A stretch of DNA of 64,000 bases from Larus michahellis (Eukaryota > Chordata > Aves > Charadriiformes > Laridae). The notes under the pieces were generated by a model. It ran no database searches and had not been told where the DNA came from. It saw nothing but the letters and a program-made list of their open reading frames with translations. The position numbers were made by a program, and so were the translations under genes. Location: assembly GCF_964199755.1 (NCBI RefSeq), contig NC_133897.1, forward strand, positions 162,080,678 to 162,144,677, read 5' to 3'. Position 1 is the first letter of the stretch. The number at the start of each line of letters is the position of its first letter. This document shows positions 49,677 to 62,200 of the stretch, piece by piece.

Positions 49677-51110
49677 TTAGAATCATAGAATCTTCATGGT
49701 TGGAAAGGACCTTTGAGATCAAGTCCAATCATACACACACCAAAAAAAACCAACACACCACCACAACCAACCAACCTACAATCTCTGCCCTTCAAAGCAT
49801 GCCCTGAGGTGCCACATCTATATGTTTCTTAAATACCTCTAGGGATGGTGACTCTACCACCTCCCTGGGCAGGCTGTTCCAGTGCCTGACCACTCTTTCA
49901 GTAAAGTCATTCTTCCTAATGTCTAATCTAAACCTCCCCTGCTGCAACTTCAGACCATTTCCTCTGGTCCTGTCATTATTCACCTGGGAGAAGAGGCCAA
50001 CACCCACCTCTCTCCAACCTCCTTTCAGGTAGTTGTAGAGGGCAATGAGGTGTCCCCTCAGTCTCCTCTTCTCCAAGCTAAACATGCCCAGCTCCCTCAG
50101 CCTCTCCTCATATGCCCTGGTCTCCAGACCCCTCACCAGCCTGGTAGCTCTCCTCTGGACATGCTCCAGCAGCTTACACCAGTGCTGAATAGAGAGGAAG
50201 GATCACCACCTTCAAAGTACTGGCAATGCTGTTCTAGTGTAGCCCAGGGTGATGGTGGCCTTCAAGCATACATTCCTGGCTAGTTACCTTGGCTTGTTAG
50301 AACTCCTGTGTCCCTGTTTGTTTGCCAGTCTGTTCTGCTGCATGGAGTTAGACCTCCACAGATACACGACTTTGCACTTTCCTGTGAACTAAATGAGATT
50401 CCTGTCTGCCCATTTCTACAGCTTGTCAAGGTATTTCTGAGTGTCATCATAACCCTCTGGTGTTTGAACCGCTTCTCCCTGTAAACTTGCTGAAGCTGCA
50501 CTCTATCCTGTCATCCAGGTTGTTGGTGGTGTTACATAGTACTGACCCTTGGAGCATACCACTAGTGTCTGGCCCCCAGCTGGACTCATTGAGATGCCAC
50601 TAATCACAACCCTCTGGGCCAGACAAGTGTATTTAGTCCACCTTGCTGTCTGTCTGTCTGGCCTGTACCTCCTCAGTGTACATGAAGATGGTATGGGAGA
50701 CAGTATCAAAAGCCCTACTACAGATGAGATGGACAACCCATCAGCTGCTTTTGTCTCATCTGTGGAGGTCAGGTTGCTGATGCAGAGATATCATATTGTT
50801 GAAGGCTCTGTTTGGTATGGTGTGACTTCCTTGTCATAAGCCCATGCAGACTACTCAGTCACCTTGTCCTTCATATGCTTGGGAATGGTTTTTTCAGGGC
50901 TGTTTAATGCATCACCTTCCAAGGGATTAAGGTGGGTCTTACCATTATGTTGTTCCCCAGATCCTTCTCTTTGCTCTTGAAGATAGGACTGACACTTGAT
51001 TTGCCTTAGTCATCAAGACCATTCCTTGATGACCATGACCTTTCAAAAACGGAGTGGCCTGTCAATGACATCAGCCAGTTCCCTGGGTGCTTGTGAATGT
51101 TTCCTGAAAT
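49677..51110 (-). mobile_element. CR1 LINE fragment, longest copy, antisense within KHDRBS3 intron 1
   Basis: About 1.43 kb of CR1 in minus orientation. The 3' end is at 49677 (AATCATAGAATC followed by GGTTGGAAAGGACC), and the 5' truncation lies near 51110. It contains the 3' untranslated region, the ORF2 C-terminus (49792-50136: [20 protein letters not shown] on the minus strand), and, more degraded, upstream reverse-transcriptase coding sequence around 50300-51100. An A/C-rich low-complexity patch interrupts the tail at 49728-49780. Many stops and frameshifts make it inactive. It is antisense to the host gene. Confidence 0.92.
49728..49780. repeat. A/C-rich low-complexity patch inside the CR1 tail
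   Basis: CA and CCAA-type units expand the 3' tail region of the intron 1 CR1 copy. Probably a secondary microsatellite grown within the dead element. Confidence 0.7.
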
Positions 51111-52291
51111 ATCTGGTTTAGTGATTATTTCAAGTAAATTGTGACTTAGAGGTGTGAATTGTGTTTTATTAGGATTTATCAATAGGATATGACACCTTAC
51201 TGAATTCAGGGTTGCCAGAGTGTGAGGCCGTACCCTGGCCTTCTGTTGGTTGAGATGGAGGGTGCTGGCAAAGCTCTAGAGTTGCTAAAACTGATTTTTA
51301 GAGAAGTAGGGGAAGCTAATACTGCTTTGTCTTGCTAATAGCTACATAAATCTTGCATAGTACTAGGTAAACAGTGGTACACTTGTGTAACTATCAATTA
51401 TACAAAATATGGGGATGGACGATACCCTAAAAAAGATGTGTCTTGGTGTAGTGTAGGTATCTTCCAGCATTAAATGTGGTTTGTTTGAATTTGGCAGATT
51501 TTTAGACTGCATTGCTTTTGCCGGTGCCCTGAAAGGCTTTAAATATGGTCTTTAATAGTGCACAAGTCTGCCTTAGAGTTTGATAACTGGATATGCTATG
51601 CTTAGTGTTTAAGCTTGGCAATAGTTTAAAATGCATGTTAAGAGCTGCAGGTCATATCCATTTTCAAATGAGATCTGAATTATGCTTTTCCTCCTTGTTG
51701 AAAGTTGTCAAAGGAATCACAGAAAGTTTATTGAATAGTGCTGTGTGCATAATAAGGAAGAAAGGATATAGACCCTTCTTGATGACTAACCAAGATGACA
51801 GGTTAAATCTTGTGTAAGGGCTATCTGATTGTGTTCATACATATACATGAAAAAGATGGATCAGCTTTTCGTAAGGGCTCTTGATACAAAATATTAATTT
51901 CACTTTGTCTAAGCCCTATGCCCCAAGTAGTAGATAATCTTTATGATGGATCTCCTTCTGAAGTCCTAGATTTACATTTGAAATACACATCCAAAGTAGC
52001 TTTTTGTCTCTGCTGCCAGTTGTTGTGTTTTCAGATGCTGCTTTTTGAGGAAACTACTTAATACGAACTCTTCCACTTTGTTCCTACCATACCATCTAAA
52101 TAGTTTAGAGGGCTTCCAGAGCTTTGTGGCTTGGGGACTTTTTGTGCTGTCATATGGAAGCATGAAAAAGTATTTGCAGAAAGAGAATAGTATTATCTAT
52201 AGGCTATTGCTCATTAGACACAGTGGGTAAATACAAGACAGCATGGGTCCCTTTTTAGACACCTTCTCCATATTGGAAGAATCATTGTATG

Positions 52292-52345
52292 CCTGAGGCT
52301 TAAAGAAACCTCTGAAGGTCCAGTCTCCTGCTTAAAGCAGGAGAA
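52292..52345 (-). mobile_element. Short CR1-like 3' fragment, antisense, intron 1
   Basis: AACCTCTGAAGGTCCAGTCT followed by CCTGCTTAAAGCAGG matches the CR1 tail region 'GGTC...CTCCTGCTCAAAGCAGG' in minus orientation. It is only about 55 bp and diverged. Confidence 0.6.
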
Positions 52346-55300
52346 AAGCCAATGCTCTTGTCAGTATTTAGGCAGTAAGGTTAGGTGTTCCTGAAGCAGG
52401 GAGGACCAGGGAAGTTGAGTGCTTTCATCCTGCCAGGATGCAGCATCCAAGTTTGAAGTGCTTGACTGAAGGACACTGGATATTCAGTGTGTATAAGTTG
52501 CCTTTGGAATTTTCTTATTTTTAAGTTATGGAGCAAATGAGTTGATGTTTTTGCAGTTAGCAGATTCCTGACTGTGCTAATGTACAAACATTCACGTTTA
52601 AAGAAAATTGTCAACAGTAGGTAAATCATATGTGAAATTTTAGCACTTTGTTATAAGTTCAGAAGTTCTCTTCACAATGAGGTAAATAATAATTTTCAGT
52701 GGGGTAGGGTGGGTATATGGGACTGAAGCCGATGTTTACATCTTGTTCTTTCCTTAGCAAGACTGACTGAATGTCTGTTCATGTCTTAAATGTTGCTTTT
52801 GACAGTTTCTACTGTGGTACTTTCTACTTTATTCCTAATATTAATCAGTCTGAATGGATTTTAGTGTAGTCATTTTTGATGTGGAGGTAATAGGTGTTCA
52901 ATTAGTTTTGAATTGCTTAAAAAAGCCTATTCAAAATATTTGTCATATTGGTGACTGAAATGTATTTTCAGATCAGTGCAGACAGTAGTACTTAGGCTGT
53001 AAAATAGAACTTACATTGCCTGTGAATGCAATTTAAATAAAGATTGGTTTAAGTCCTTCAACAGGGTTATTATTAATTTGAGTATGCTGAATGTTGTAGA
53101 CATCATTCTAGCATGAACCACTTATTTTATTGTAAAGTCAAATTAGATTCATTGTCAGTTGCTTCCACAAAATTAAGGTGGCTTATAAAAGACAGTTATT
53201 CTGAATTCAACTGTTGTAATAATGTGCGTTTGTTGAAACAAATTCCTGTGTTTCTTATGCACAGTTCGTGCTCATAACATATTACTTATGCCAGTTCAGA
53301 ATTAGGACCTACTGTGGAGGCTAAATTTGTGATTTAAAAAGGCTTTTTTTGATGGCTGAGGAGGATACAGAGGTTTTTTCTGAAGTTCATGGAGGTATGG
53401 GGATGGGTGCAGTAATAGGGCAGCTGCATTAAAAATTGAAAGCTTTGTTGCATTTTTGATTTGAGTCTTATAGACACATTCAGGATAGATCTAGATGTAG
53501 CCATTCCTGATATATTTAACTCCCTTATTTTCAAATTTTTGAGGCTATATTTTATTTGCTTGATTACTTTAGTTCTTGTATTTGCCTTTTTCAGGAAGCT
53601 ACGCCAATCAGTATTTGCTTTGAAAAAATCTTATGGATGGAAAAAGGGATGTTTGTCGAAGTGTTTACTTCAGAAAATGTTTAGCCACTGCTGTCTTAAT
53701 ATTGGTTTTTTTCTGGTGGATTGGGATGCTACATATAATTAAAACTGAGGAATTCTGTGTATCGTGTGACTATGTAGGAAAAAATGCTTTAACTAGGCTA
53801 TGCTAGACATGTTTTAAGATATGCAAAAGCAGGAGGCTAAGTTTATCTCCTGTTTAGTGTGAAAATTGGGAGGGTCATCCAGATTCATACTGGCCAAGAG
53901 GACAGAGTGGGTAGTAGGTCTCTTAGAGGCTGCCTTTAGGAAATCTGTGGGGTTTAATAAATTTCAAGAGGCTTTCTAAAGTCTTAGTGTATTGATTATA
54001 GGCCAAGTTCATGTTGTGCAGTACTACTGTCAGCTGAAAGGACAAAAACCCCTTGTTGGAGAGGTACTGTTTCCGATAACTTTTAATTGCCCCATTGGTG
54101 GGGAAGAAATGAGTCCAGTGTAAGAGAGGTATAATCTGAAACACAGCTGAGACCATTTTATGACAATAATGAGATCAAGCTGTCATCAATGTCATTAAAA
54201 ATTGGACCTATCGTTGGGTTCATTCTGATACTGCACTTTGGATTTAGCAGAACAAGTCATGGAAGGACTGTGAGCAATAAGTCAACATCCAGCATAGCAG
54301 TCTTCCTATGACTTGGCTTCATTGCAGATGTTCTGTCTGTTACTGTTTTCAGAATAGGTGTGCTTAAAATGTGCCTTCTGAGATATGAAATATGCCTTTC
54401 TGAAGTGAAGATGGTGTTTTTTTTGAGTTAACTATGAAGTCTTGAGAATTTGCTAAGAAATACTATTGTTATTGGGGCATGCTTCCATAGCTATCTAACA
54501 AACTTGTTTGGTTGACTTGGTCTAAATTTTGATGTTTCTTTCTCTTAGCTACAAGCTAATACAATTGGAATTGTCCAAATAAAGCAAAATATATTACTGC
54601 TGTTGTATAGTGTTAGCAATTTCCAGACCTACTTCAGTGTATTTGTCAGGCATTATTTAGGAGTATTTATAAAAAGGATAATGTTCTTACAGTATTTGCG
54701 TTTTCAAATGTAATGTGAAAATTATTTCTAGTGAAATTGCAATGATGTTCTGTCAACACCTTGTTTTCTGAAGCCATGATCATTTGCATGTCCTAGAACT
54801 TGAGCTGTGGATTCTTCACATTCTTCCGTCTAAAGTAGAAAAAGAATTAGTATGAAATTATTTGGATTTAATAGGGTGTCTGATAAGACTCCTGGATCTG
54901 AGAAAAATAATTAGAATATTTCTTAAGGACTTGCAGACAAATTTACCTTGCTCTTGTTTCTCCTGATCTTGAGTTTTGTAAACATTGTATTAAGGACAAA
55001 TGCAGTAAACTTTATCTTTACTTTGAATTTGACATTTGATCTTACATAGATTATAGTGGTTTACTACAGACAAACACAGAGCATCACTTTGTTCCACAAT
55101 AAAAGCAAGTGTATATATTGGCTTAGAGGGAGCTGGAATGCTGGTTTGTAGTTCTGCTGCAAGAAGATTAATTCTACCTAAAGATTAACATGAAACAATT
55201 CTACTTTGTCATTATCTGATGTATCTAGCAACGTTATTTGGTGAATTAACTGAGGAGTAATCATTGCTTAGATCTCTCTGCTATGATTAAATGTAAAGGA

Positions 55301-58300
55301 AAAAAAAAATCTATGCAGTTATTACTTCATCCAGTTAAATTCCTGGGCTGTTGCATTAGCTGCATCTTTGGTCTGAGAACATGGGATTTTAATCTCTAGC
55401 ATTATGGGAAGCTTTAATCACATGTTTATTTACTATTTGTGAGCTAGGAAATGTCATTGCTTCATGTAGCTAAGCAGTACAGAATGTAATCTAAGGATTA
55501 AGAGAAGTCAAATCTTCCTATCCATTTGACCTTGAAAATCTGATTGGATTTCCTGTGTGATCTGGCATGATTTTTCCCTAATTATCTAAAGCTTGATGTA
55601 TGTGAATGATAGATATTGAATGAGCTGTGCAGATATGGATAAAATTCTAATGCTTAACTTCATTTCATATTCATCTTAGATCTCAGTGCAAAGAAATGAC
55701 AAGAAAAACCCAGAAAAATTTGAGATAAAATGTGGTCTCAATGTAAGATATTTTTTCAGTAATTCAGTGGCCTTGACTATGTTCACTCAAATTGAAAGTC
55801 TTGTGATAGCAAGTGAATATGCATAAAGTTTAAGTCAGTTTGATTAACTTCAGACTATAATAGGAAAAAATTCTTTTATTTTGTAGTGCTGTGGCAATGG
55901 GCTATGGCTGTTTATTAGGAGAAAGCTAATTCATTTGACTTTAAAACAAATGGGGAAAACTGATCTGTATTGCTGGGAGCTGATTGGAAGCCTCTTATGG
56001 GTTTCAGTAGCTTCTTCAAGCAACTGAAAAGTTGATGAAATGGTGAAAGTTAAAAAATAAAGAAATAGTTCTTAAAATGGTCAATAAAAAGCCTGTAGCT
56101 GCTTGGGGTAGGAAAACTGATCTTGAGAGTAATGAATGGATTTACTTCAAGTTGTGATTACTACAACAAGAAGGGAATGTTCTTTCTATGACTCTAATTT
56201 TTTCGTATTAACTAAATCAAAATACTATAGAATTAGGAGTGTTTCTAGCACCAATCAATTTGTCGCTGTCAAGTCCTTCAAATACTGATTTCAAATAACT
56301 TATTTAAGCTAAAATATTTAGGAAATACAAGTAATACTGTATTGATTTTGAGGAATTTATGCAGCTGGCTCATCTGAGGAATGTTACTGAGACATGGTTA
56401 GAACTCTGTTCTTAACTCCTCAAATGCATTTTAATCTTGACAAGTCCATTTGAGACATCTGAATGTTCCTGAAACAAAACTCACTTTGAGGTTTAATGTT
56501 TCTTGGCAATTTCTAAGATCTTTAAACCACTGTTCATCCATAAACTTGTTGTAATTTAAAATCCTTACTACTTCTGGAAGTACAATTTTTATGAAATTAA
56601 ATTTTCAGGTAAGCAGGGGCATTGCAGTGTATGCAGTTGTATACAATAGTATATGACTTAATAGGAGAAACGAAATGTTTGGCTTTACCAGTTCATAAAA
56701 ACGTGGTGGGCTTTGATGTTAAAAGTACTTTTATTTTGTAAGTTTAGATTACTTCAGGAAAAAGTCCTTCACTGTAACAGTAATTATAATAATTGAAAAC
56801 TTCTGAAGATTTTGTGTCAGTCTACCAGGAGTCTTCAGTGCCACTGAGCTGTTCCAAAATAGTACAGCACAGTGCATTAATTTAATTTTTAATCCTGAGT
56901 GGAGTTGAACCATTCTTTTGAGTTTTTTCTGAACAAATTCTAGTCCTAATGTTTAAGGCAAGACTAAGTGAAGTAATATTAAATTTTGTAACCGTATTTG
57001 CTTCAGTCATAACAAAATGGTTGTATTTTTATTACAATTTTAATATTTGATATTTCTTAGAGAAAAATGTTGCTAAACAGCGTGCTTCAGATCAGTTTTG
57101 AGCTTTGAGTATTTATACTGTTAATAGTGTATACAAACAGCAGCATTAAAAATCAGTGTTGTGTTTGTTTTCCACTTGTAAAATATACAAACCTCTAGGT
57201 ATCCAGTCTTGTTTTCCAAGAGAAATCAAAGACCTTTATCATAACTGCTCTTTTTTTTGTCAGGAGGCAGGGATGTTAAAAGTAAGTTTATTTGTATTTG
57301 AGTACTGTGATAATACTACACCCTTATGTCTGAATGTGATATTAAGAAAGTTTGACTTCTGAAAAATACCAGTCACCTGCTTTGAGTGGGGCCATCATGC
57401 CCTATAAAATTTCAGTCTTAGTTTTACCTGGAAATGAACTTCAAAGTAACTTTACATCTGTTCAATTGCCCATAATTCTCTTGTCCATAAAGTGGCATCT
57501 ACAAAGAACGTGTAAATTCCATTTTTACCTGTATTCAGCTGTTCAAATATGTTCCTTTGTAGTTGTAGGCTGAGGGGTTTGCAGTTTTTTTCTGAGCATG
57601 CAGTGACATAGGGGACACTTCAGAGGAAGGTTGCTTTACAGCATAATATTTACACTACTAGAATCCATAAGAATCAAAAACCTCCCAGGGACTTGCCAAG
57701 AAGATTTGACAGTATAGCTGGGGAAGGATTTTCTTTCAAGAAGCCTTCAGGTAGTCTGAGGTTAGTTTGGCTTTCTTAGTTCCTCAGTCACTGAACACTA
57801 ACTTGCATAAGTGCAATTTATTTCCTGTTCTGTACTAGTGAGGTGAAAACTTACATAAAAGACTGGAGTTCCAGTTATTGGGAAAGAGGTTAGCATCTTA
57901 ATTTTTGTGGTAAGTGGGAATGGACTGGTATTAATTACACAAAGCTGCTAATGATGCATGGATTTTTTCAGTAGTAAGAAATGTGTTGGTTTGCTACTCC
58001 TGTTTTTCTACTGGAAGTCATTTCAAACTAAATTGTCTTTTAAATTGTACCTAAAAGATGCTTTCTCCTTGTATTTTTTGATCAATTTCTCTGCACTTAA
58101 AGGTTTTTGTTAACTGTCTCCTGTTGGCATAACACCACATTCCCACTAAGGAAATGTCAAGGTCTTGATAAATGTCTAACTTCCACTGGTTGAGTAGAAG
58201 GGTGTTTCTTGTTGTGAAAAAGTAACAATATGTAAAGATTTGTGAGGGCAAATGCTAGATGTCCATAGAAGAACTTTGGTTGCACTTCTGAAGTTGCTTG

Positions 58301-59097
58301 TATTTTGGTATGTCCTGTGCTAACATGTTTAACACTGCAACTTGCAATGTTGCTGGACTGCAATAGAGCAAAGACTTCAGGCAGTGCTTCATTTTTAGTC
58401 TCCTTGTATGCTCCTCATGTTTCTCCACCACTGAAATCTACAATTTTTCATTATCACACTGGAGAGTCAATATTTGGAGAGAATTAAATCAAGAGTCAGT
58501 TTTGTGTGTACCTCTGGAATGAGCAGAGTCATGCAGTTTGGGTTTGAACTTCTAAATCTCTCTTCTAATTCTGTTGTCATTGGTATAACGCTAGTCTCAG
58601 ATTTTTGGATATGAGCCATGTGCCTGAGTTGCATTCCTGCAATATTGAAAGATTGATTTGACACTTGCTCATAAGTGCGCTGTAGACAACCACCATTGAA
58701 ACTGTACTTTGTTTATAGTATAAAGGAATAAAATAGTCCAGTATTAAATTATGCTGTAAGTTTTTGAATTTAGAAATGAATAAAGGTACTTAAGAATAGT
58801 ATTTCCTGCTTGAGCCATGTAGAACAAATGTATCCTAAGTATTAAACTAAGAGTTAGCATTTAAAATGCAATGCTAATTCAAGGTGCTGATATGAACATG
58901 AGTATTGAAAAAGCAAAACGTGGTTAACCCCACTGACCTATGTAACTAATTATAGGTATTAATTACACATTATGCCATATGTATTATGCCATACAGTATT
59001 AATTTTAAAGTTTTTAATTTATACTGCTTTTGAAGATTCTTAGCTTTTAGATTGTTGTATTAAACTGAGAAAATAACTAACTCTTTTCCTTTAACAG

Positions 59098-59216
59098 AAA
59101 TTGAAAAATTCCAAAAAGGTGAAGGAAAGGAAGAAGAAAAGTATATTGATGTAGTCATCAATAAAAATATGAAGTTGGGACAAAAAGTTTTGATTCCAGT
59201 AAAACAATTCCCTAAG
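59098..59216 (+). CDS. KHDRBS3: KHDRBS3 coding exon 2 (end of QUA1, linker, start of KH domain; residues 30-69)
   Basis: The 119-nt exon completes codon 30 (G+AA = Glu) and encodes residues 30-69. EIEKFQKG closes QUA1. An acidic linker (EGKEEEK) follows, then [14 protein letters not shown] and [11 protein letters not shown], which leads into the first strand of the maxi-KH domain. The acceptor is ttaacag with a short pyrimidine tract (59081-59092) and a strong branch-point match, CTAAC, at 59077-59081 (A at 59080, 17 nt before the AG end). The donor is AAG/gtaaga at 59217. The exon ends between codons, so exon 3 should start in phase 0. The linker has Glu where mammalian KHDRBS3 has Asp (residue 41), a conservative change. 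Exon size and both boundaries agree with the conserved structure of KHDRBS genes as I know it. Confidence 0.96.
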
Positions 59217-62200
59217 GTAAGACCAGTTTTCATATATGATAAATCCAAGTGCTTATAAAAGATACTGCACTAATCTTAACTAGTTTTTTTAACTGTTACA
59301 TTGAAAACAGTATTGACAAGCTCTACTATTGCTGCTCTGCAGTCTGTTCTATAGAAGTTCTAAGGTAGGAATGGCTCTTTTGGGAATAAATGTGCAGGAA
59401 TGTGGTGCTGGTCGCACAAAAAAATAGTATGTTGGGAACAAATGATAAATGAATCATGTTTTCAGGATATCAGGATCCTCCTTTTCAGAATAGCAAAGGG
59501 AATGTAATATTTTTAAGTTGACTCTGCCAGGCTTTGAAACTTCCTTATTGTAGGTAGAAATACAGCTTAAAATGCACTGTTAAAGGAACTCGCTGTGTAA
59601 ACTTTCTGCTTATCCTCTTAAGTTTCAGCCATTGTTAGTTAGTCTAGAATTAGTTAAATCTGCACTACTAAATTATACAGTCTATTCTGGAGGGGCGGTG
59701 GCTGTTTTGTTAATATCTTTGACCACCACGAATGTTTAACACTACTGCCAAGTATTACCCTGTGCTAAAATATTGCTACCTGGAAGCATTTATCCAACAT
59801 CCAGTAGGCTGTGGAACTTTATTCTTTTGGTTAGGTTTTAAGGTTTATGTTATGAAAAATCAGATTAGCATTCTCTCACTTGTTTGGAATGACTTTCTTC
59901 CTGCTAGAAATTTCAAGACTGCTTCTGTTTCTGCTCATGGAGGAAAGGAATTCCTTCATTCCTTCCTCCATTTCTTTAGGAGGACTTTCACACTATCAGT
60001 TTCTTCCTCACAGACTATGCTGAGTAACTTGCAGGGATTGCTTTACTGCTGTTCGAAGTTTCATGAAATACTATTTTGAATTCAAGATTGCATACCATTT
60101 ATATATGGGCACCTCTTTGGAACTCGTGGCTTAAAATACATCTTTATGACTGGAAAGAGCTATGTACAATGATAGATATAAAGATGGGAAGGTAAGGGAA
60201 AGGGGAAGCTTACATAGCGTTTGTAATCAGGATGTTTGTCTTACAGATGTTGATGTAGATATGTGGGCTCAAGGGGAAGAAAAGGCAAAATTGGTATTAA
60301 AAAGGGAAACAGTGCCTTTTGAAAGGCTCTGTTGCTTCTTTATGTAGTGTCAACTTTCTTTAAAGGACTAAATACTGGAATTCTTATTTAGGATAGCTAA
60401 TAGGAAAGCCCTTGCCATCTTTTGAATGGGCAGGTGTGCTCTGAGTAATCAGTGGTGATGGTCCATGGAGACTTCAACTGTCTGAGCTGGAGGAAAGCCT
60501 GGTATGTGCTATGGAAAGGAACCTGAATTTATATCCAGGTAGATCTTTGTAATGCTGTATGTCTATGTTCAGGCCAGCAGGATCCAGGGGGCAGAGTACA
60601 ACTGCTGTGCAGAATAGACATGCCACGGGAGTTCCCATGGCTCCACTTGGACTTTTTCCACACAAAGCAGAATATGGGTATCTCTGTGTACATAAATCTC
60701 CCTTTTGCCAGAGAAAATAAAATCCAAAGTATTTTCTATTTAACCATATTTTTACCTCAATACAGGGGGTGTGTTTGTGTCAGTTTTTCTTGGAAATTTC
60801 TGTTTTATTACATACAGAAGGATATTTATTTTTTAAGCTTACTCGTTAAAGATTCCATATAGTCAAAAGGATTTAAAATTTCTCATGTGTAGTCTGGGAG
60901 GTAAGCATGAATTCAGACTTATGACAGGTACTCTTGAACTTCTCTGAAAAACATCCACCCTGAACCACAGTCAGTCACTGCAGTTTAGTATCACTTGTTT
61001 ACTAGGACCAGGCTTCTGGTTTGTATTTAGATTTATTAGATATCAGAAATAATTGTATGAAGTGACATAGCTTCAACGTGGCAGATAGAGCCTTATTCTG
61101 GCACGCTGTAGTCTGCAGTGAGTGACATGAGTTTTGAATGCCTGTACACAGGGGAACAAAGTCTCTTTGCATCCTAATATTTGCTCTGAAAACTAGTCCT
61201 CTTCCTGTTAGGTGTGTTCAGAGGAGGACTCAGAAATGAGGGGTGCTTTGTCAAGTCTTTTGGTGTAGATAAGAAATCATTCCAGCCATCGTGGTTTCAC
61301 TGAGCTGTATTTAGAGTGCATGGATTGTATATTCAGATTCTGCAGAACTTAAGCAGAAAGCATTATGTGGTGCTTATAAACCTGAAATGATGTTTCATGT
61401 AAATGCTTTATGCCTCTGTGCCATTCTTTTCTGTGCCTGTATGCAGTTTTCTAGACCATTTTGCCTACAAGAGATGTTAGTACTAGTGCAAATGTGTCAT
61501 TTGCCAAAGCTGCCAAGTGATACTTCCTCAGAAAAATGGTTACAAGATTTGGTTCTGATTTATGAGCAATTTTCTCCTTCCTCCTGATCAGGATTGGTGA
61601 CACATGCTTCAAAAGAATGAAGCTTAAGACTTAAATATGGATGAAATCTGTGCTCTTCTGCATGTGAATATTGAATTTAGAGTAGTTTTCCTGGCAAGCT
61701 GGTGTCTGTTTCTTTATGCCTGCAGTCCACACTAATGCTGTTAGCTATTGTGCAAGATCCTGAAAAACAAACCTTCAGTATTTCAGGAGGTGTGAAAGTT
61801 CTCACACCTAATTTCTCAGTTAGTAAACTGAGAATGTGCTATTTGAAGCTGATCAAGTCACTACAATTGATAAATCTGCCAAACTAACATCAGGGTAGCA
61901 GTTTGGGTTGAATCTGGTAAACTCAGGTAGCCAGGAAGTGGTGAAGAAAAAATATTTGCCTTTATGAATAGAATAGTGCTTTCCCAAATAAGTGTTCCTG
62001 CTCTTAAACAGGATCAAAAAAGCAAGTTATTAAAGTTATTAAATCCTTAACAGATTTATCTGAAAATGAAACTTAATTACAATGCAAGTGATTTTGCTAG
62101 CAGAAACTTTTCCTTTGTTTATATTTGCCAGTAATGACTCCAGCAAGCAAAGATGACCGCGGCTTATACAGATAGGATTAATGAGATTTTCAGTCATAAT

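Larger units (their letters stand above)
36120..59097 (+). other. KHDRBS3: KHDRBS3 intron 1, about 23 kb
   Basis: A phase-1 intron bounded by gtgagg and ttaacag. The first 280 bases are still CpG island; the rest is AT-rich and tends to T over A and G over C on the coding strand. It contains CR1/L3-like pieces at 44289-44355, 45388-45600, 49677-51110 and 52292-52345, and a CpG-rich patch at about 44800-44970. I recognised no further coding exon in it on either strand. Confidence 0.9.

Noticed and set aside
52731..52741. GATGTTTACA, the reverse complement of the miR-30 seed region; miR-30b/30d lie on the same side of KHDRBS3 in other vertebrates.
   Set aside because: The flanking sequence on either strand does not fold into a miR-30-type hairpin, the bases after the seed differ from miR-30, and the position inside intron 1 is wrong.
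59732..60079. 115-codon frame in intron 2, considered as KHDRBS3 exon 3.
   Set aside because: Exon 3 should begin FNFVGKLLGPRG; no such sequence is present in this frame or elsewhere in the window.
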